A stretch of 8,451 nt of DNA, taken from assembly GCA_024277555.1 (NCBI GenBank), contig JAJRUY010000038.1:1-8451 (forward strand), read 5' to 3'. This DNA is from Gammaproteobacteria bacterium (lineage in GTDB: Bacteria > Pseudomonadota > Gammaproteobacteria > Chromatiales > Chromatiaceae). Each line of letters begins with the position of its first letter. Position 1 is the stretch's first letter. Position numbers and translations under genes: made by a program. A model generated the notes under the pieces. It made no database searches and was not told the DNA's origin. It saw only the letters and a list, made by a program, of their open reading frames with translations. This document shows, piece after piece, positions 6,346 through 8,451 of this stretch.

Positions 6346-8133
6346 TTACTCAAACCCATCGGTAAAAATCAGATTGACCGGGCGGCTGGCTGCATTATAG
6401 ATGCCAATATCATAAGGCGCGATAATAGTATAGTTTTCCCAGTCCTTGTCAGCCAAAGGTTCCACTCCCGCACCTATGGCGGGGCTGGATATATCAAGCT
6501 GCAGCAGCAGCTGACTTACATCCTCAAACAATGGATCTGCCTGCAGATTGTCAAAACCATCATTGTTGTCCGGCAGGCTGGCGCTATCGAATTCCGCTAC
6601 CGTATAGGTCGGCCCTCTTCTCTCATTCCCCGTCATCATCACCTTGTCTGTAATATCCGAATAAATCAGATTGTTGTAGAACCAGGAATCCTGCAAGGAC
6701 CCGCTCTTGATCTGCACGGCTATGCCTTTCGGATCTCCAGGATAGGTAACTGCATCTTTGCCGTTGTTGTACATGATGTTATTGCGGATGATATGCGACC
6801 CCATGTAATTACCTCTGGCGCTAAACACAATGGCAGCGCCATCGCTGTTTATAAATACATTATTTTCAATAACCGAGCCTGAATTTTCTTCACCAAAATC
6901 AGTTACCCCTATAGCTTGCCCCGTGTTGTAGGATTTCACAGGTGTATTCGCCATCGAATCAAATATGTTGTGGTGGATATGAATATTTTTTCCACCGATC
7001 TGCTGGCGCGTGGTTTTGTAGAAATAATTATTCCATACTTCCACATCTGCTGTTCCCGAAAACAGCTCGAATTTTGTTCCATAGGTGAGGTTGGAACCAT
7101 CTATATAGTTGTGATGGAACTTCAATCCAGTATTGACGGCACCACCTGATGCCATGGAACTATGCGCCCAATTGCGTATGGTGTTATAGGATACGGTCGC
7201 ATTGCTGTTTTCACCTTTCATAGCAATCGCTTCATGCGGGCCATGCGCCGTCGAGGAAGAATCCGCATAATCGAACTTCGGCCTCTTGCTGTCGAGGATA
7301 TTATTGATTATTACATGATTCTTGCCGGTGATGCTTATACCGATATGCCCCCCTTCTCCCAGATTATTGTTTTTTATGGTCACGTTTTCCGTCTGCGGAA
7401 AACTCAGCGAGTATTTTGCTCCCCGCACATCCAGATTACTAACAATGATGTGTCTTGAACCAGAACCAAAGGATATAAATGACATTGTTGTAGAGTATTT
7501 AATCTCCTTGCCTGAAGGATTGAACTGGATGTACAGCAGCGCACTATCCACGTCATGCCAATACATGTAGCCTGCACGACTCTCCAGCTCATCAAGACTG
7601 GTTGCATCCAGCACCTCTTCTCCATCCACATACATCCTGCGAAGACGCCGGGACGCAGGAAATGTCAAAGGAGTGCTATACACTCCGTTGCCCACAGCAG
7701 TCCATACCGGGGTTTGTGTCAGTGTAAAGTCAAGAATTGGCCGCGGGCCGGCACCATAGGCGCTGAAGACGATAGGATCAGCGGCGGTTCCCTGTCTGGC
7801 GCCTTGAAAAGGCGGCGTAGCTGTGCCGTTCCAGTAACCCCCTCGCTTGAACAGCACTCCCTCGCCCGCGCTGAAATACTTGTTACCGAGATTGCTCAAG
7901 GTTCTCCAAGCGGTCTGCGGCGTCAGCCCATCGGCATTGTCATCGCCGTTGGGGTCGATATAATAGGTCTTGCCGTTCGGCCTTTCGCCGCTTGTGCCAT
8001 CGTCTGCACTGGCACCAACACCTGCAAGTACATCAGCAACAGCCCCAGTTGCCGTATTGCCTGCTATAGCAATCGAACTGGCCAGCAGCAAGCCCAACCA
8101 TCCGATTGCCCAGCTATTTCCTCTTCTTATCAT
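6346..8133 (-). CDS. Exported right-handed parallel beta-helix protein with DGFE C-terminal tail
   Basis: 595 residues from the chosen start. Signal peptide 1-24 (MIRRGNSWAIGWLGLLLASS, cut after about SSIAIA), a flexible linker to about 54, then KTYYIDPNGDDNADGLTPQTAWRT (55-78), the usual entry motif of secreted pectate-lyase-like beta-helix proteins. About ten helix coils with Asn-rich turns follow: 228-238, 250-260, 272-281, 312-321, 337-346, 364-373, 384-393, 420-430, 447-457 and 482-492 (for example VSNLDVRG, IKNNNL, IHHNIF, IENNVF, IRNNIMYNN). The segment ADPLFEDVS...SPAIGAG (532-556) is the common C-terminal block of such proteins, and the end is NLIFTDGFE. The frame is open to an ATG at 8220, but the start at 8133 has AGGGAG at a good distance and begins a classic signal peptide. 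Beta-helix proteins include polysaccharide lyases, epimerases and adhesins; I see no family-specific catalytic set, so the function is open. First gene of a two-gene unit with the GH5-like gene. Confidence 0.82.
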   Translation of the reverse strand: MIRRGNSWAIGWLGLLLASSIAIAGNTATGAVADVLAGVGASADDGTSGERPNGKTYYIDPNGDDNADGLTPQTAWRTLSNLGNKYFSAGEGVLFKRGGYWNGTATPPFQGARQGTAADPIVFSAYGAGPRPILDFTLTQTPVWTAVGNGVYSTPLTFPASRRLRRMYVDGEEVLDATSLDELESRAGYMYWHDVDSALLYIQFNPSGKEIKYSTTMSFISFGSGSRHIIVSNLDVRGAKYSLSFPQTENVTIKNNNLGEGGHIGISITGKNHVIINNILDSKRPKFDYADSSSTAHGPHEAIAMKGENSNATVSYNTIRNWAHSSMASGGAVNTGLKFHHNYIDGSNLTYGTKFELFSGTADVEVWNNYFYKTTRQQIGGKNIHIHHNIFDSMANTPVKSYNTGQAIGVTDFGEENSGSVIENNVFINSDGAAIVFSARGNYMGSHIIRNNIMYNNGKDAVTYPGDPKGIAVQIKSGSLQDSWFYNNLIYSDITDKVMMTGNERRGPTYTVAEFDSASLPDNNDGFDNLQADPLFEDVSQLLLQLDISSPAIGAGVEPLADKDWENYTIIAPYDIGIYNAASRPVNLIFTDGFE

Positions 8134-8243
8134 CAAGACTTTCTCCCTGAATAAACCGAAACCTTGAAAATGAAGAGCAAAAAACCTGGCAAGCAGCAAC
8201 CCTTCCTGATCACAATACACCCCGATATTGTTTCTTGTGTTTT
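8134..8243 (-). other. Leader region of the secreted-protein cassette
   Basis: These 110 bp lie between the start of the beta-helix gene and the inner end of repeat copy B. Apart from the ribosome-binding site I see no strong -35/-10 pair, operator palindrome or hairpin here. Transcription of the cassette may therefore begin in this stretch from a weak promoter, or inside repeat copy B, whose inner end points at the genes. Confidence 0.4.
8143..8147 (-). promoter_or_regulatory. Ribosome-binding site deciding the start of the beta-helix gene
   Basis: GGGAG (within AGGGAGAA on the minus strand) lies nine bases upstream of the ATG at 8133-8131. No comparable site precedes the upstream ATG at 8220, and the residues between the two do not resemble part of a signal peptide, so the downstream start is preferred. 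Confidence 0.7.
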
Positions 8244-8451
8244 TAGCCCGGACATTTCACCTGGACACTGAAACAACAATATAAGATGCTGTTTTTATTA
8301 ACCATTGCACCTATATTAGCAAAGCGCAATATGTTACCGGGTGTTTGTTAAGTCCGCCCTTGCACCGATCTTGTTGCCCAGAGACGATATTTCTTCACTC
8401 ATCAATAGCTTGGGCTATTGATTCGATCAGAAATTCGCCTCTGAACAACAA
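8244..8451 (-). mobile_element. Transposon-like repeat, copy B, inverted relative to copy A and cut by the window end
   Basis: The inner terminus begins TAGCCCGGACATTTCACC (8244-8265), with 20 of 22 positions identical to the left terminus of copy A. The remainder pairs with copy A in reverse orientation (8451-8281 with 4304-4474, 5 mismatches in 171). It carries the uninterrupted target TTAT where copy A has the 111-bp insertion. The outer end lies beyond the window, so it could be a short element like copy A or the end of a full insertion sequence with a transposase. Together with copy A it brackets the two secreted-protein genes. Confidence 0.8.
8401..8422. repeat. Perfect 9-bp stem-loop inside repeat copy B
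   Basis: ATCAATAGC, loop TTGG, GCTATTGAT: the counterpart of the stem at 4333-4354. Both arms are unchanged between the copies although other positions differ. Confidence 0.7.

Noticed and set aside
8134..8220. Upstream ATG at 8220 extending the beta-helix protein by 29 residues
   Set aside because: No ribosome-binding site precedes it, and it would place a non-signal stretch before a textbook signal peptide whose own ATG has AGGGAG.

Overview
The window looks like a chromosomal segment of a gammaproteobacterium. The dihydroxy-acid dehydratase is very close to the enterobacterial IlvD type, and an SH3-domain membrane protein of the YgiM type, which is typical of Gammaproteobacteria, sits beside the arginine genes. 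Codon usage and GC are moderate to high in this housekeeping half. I cannot name the genus; a non-enteric lineage is my inference, based on the argD-argF arrangement and the repeat content.

Layout. Positions 1-1520 (+) carry the 3' part of argD overlapping a complete argF (ATGA overlap), two steps of arginine synthesis. Positions 1571-2251 (+) encode a ygiM-like secreted or anchored SH3b/coiled-coil/TM protein, probably from its own promoter inside the end of argF. It converges on ilvD (2281-4131, -), which has a recognisable sigma70-type promoter at 4167-4194. These are ordinary core genes.

From about 4.2 kb onward the window becomes accessory in character. A short transposon-like repeat (copy A, 4261-4626) with 22-bp imperfect terminal inverted repeats is itself interrupted by a 111-bp palindromic mini-element (4475-4585) flanked by a TTAT duplication. 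A second, uninterrupted copy of the outer repeat (copy B) lies in inverted orientation at 8244-8451 and runs off the window, and it shows the empty site of the mini-element. Between the two inverted copies lies a tight two-gene unit on the minus strand (8133 to 4646) with lower GC: an exported right-handed beta-helix protein, followed after 2 bp by an exported protein with a CBM-like domain and a GH5-like barrel.

Both cassette proteins end in the same C-terminal tail, (I/L)F(S/T)DGFE, which suggests common handling after export. The GH5-like protein lacks several residues expected in an active GH5 enzyme (nucleophile Glu to Ser, NEP to SEP, DLH to GME). It may therefore be a carbohydrate-binding pseudoenzyme or use an altered mechanism. 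My reading is an acquired, repeat-bounded cassette for extracellular carbohydrate binding or processing, inserted next to ilvD. The combination of shared tail, atypical GH5 site and inverted mobile-element borders is the most notable content of the window.
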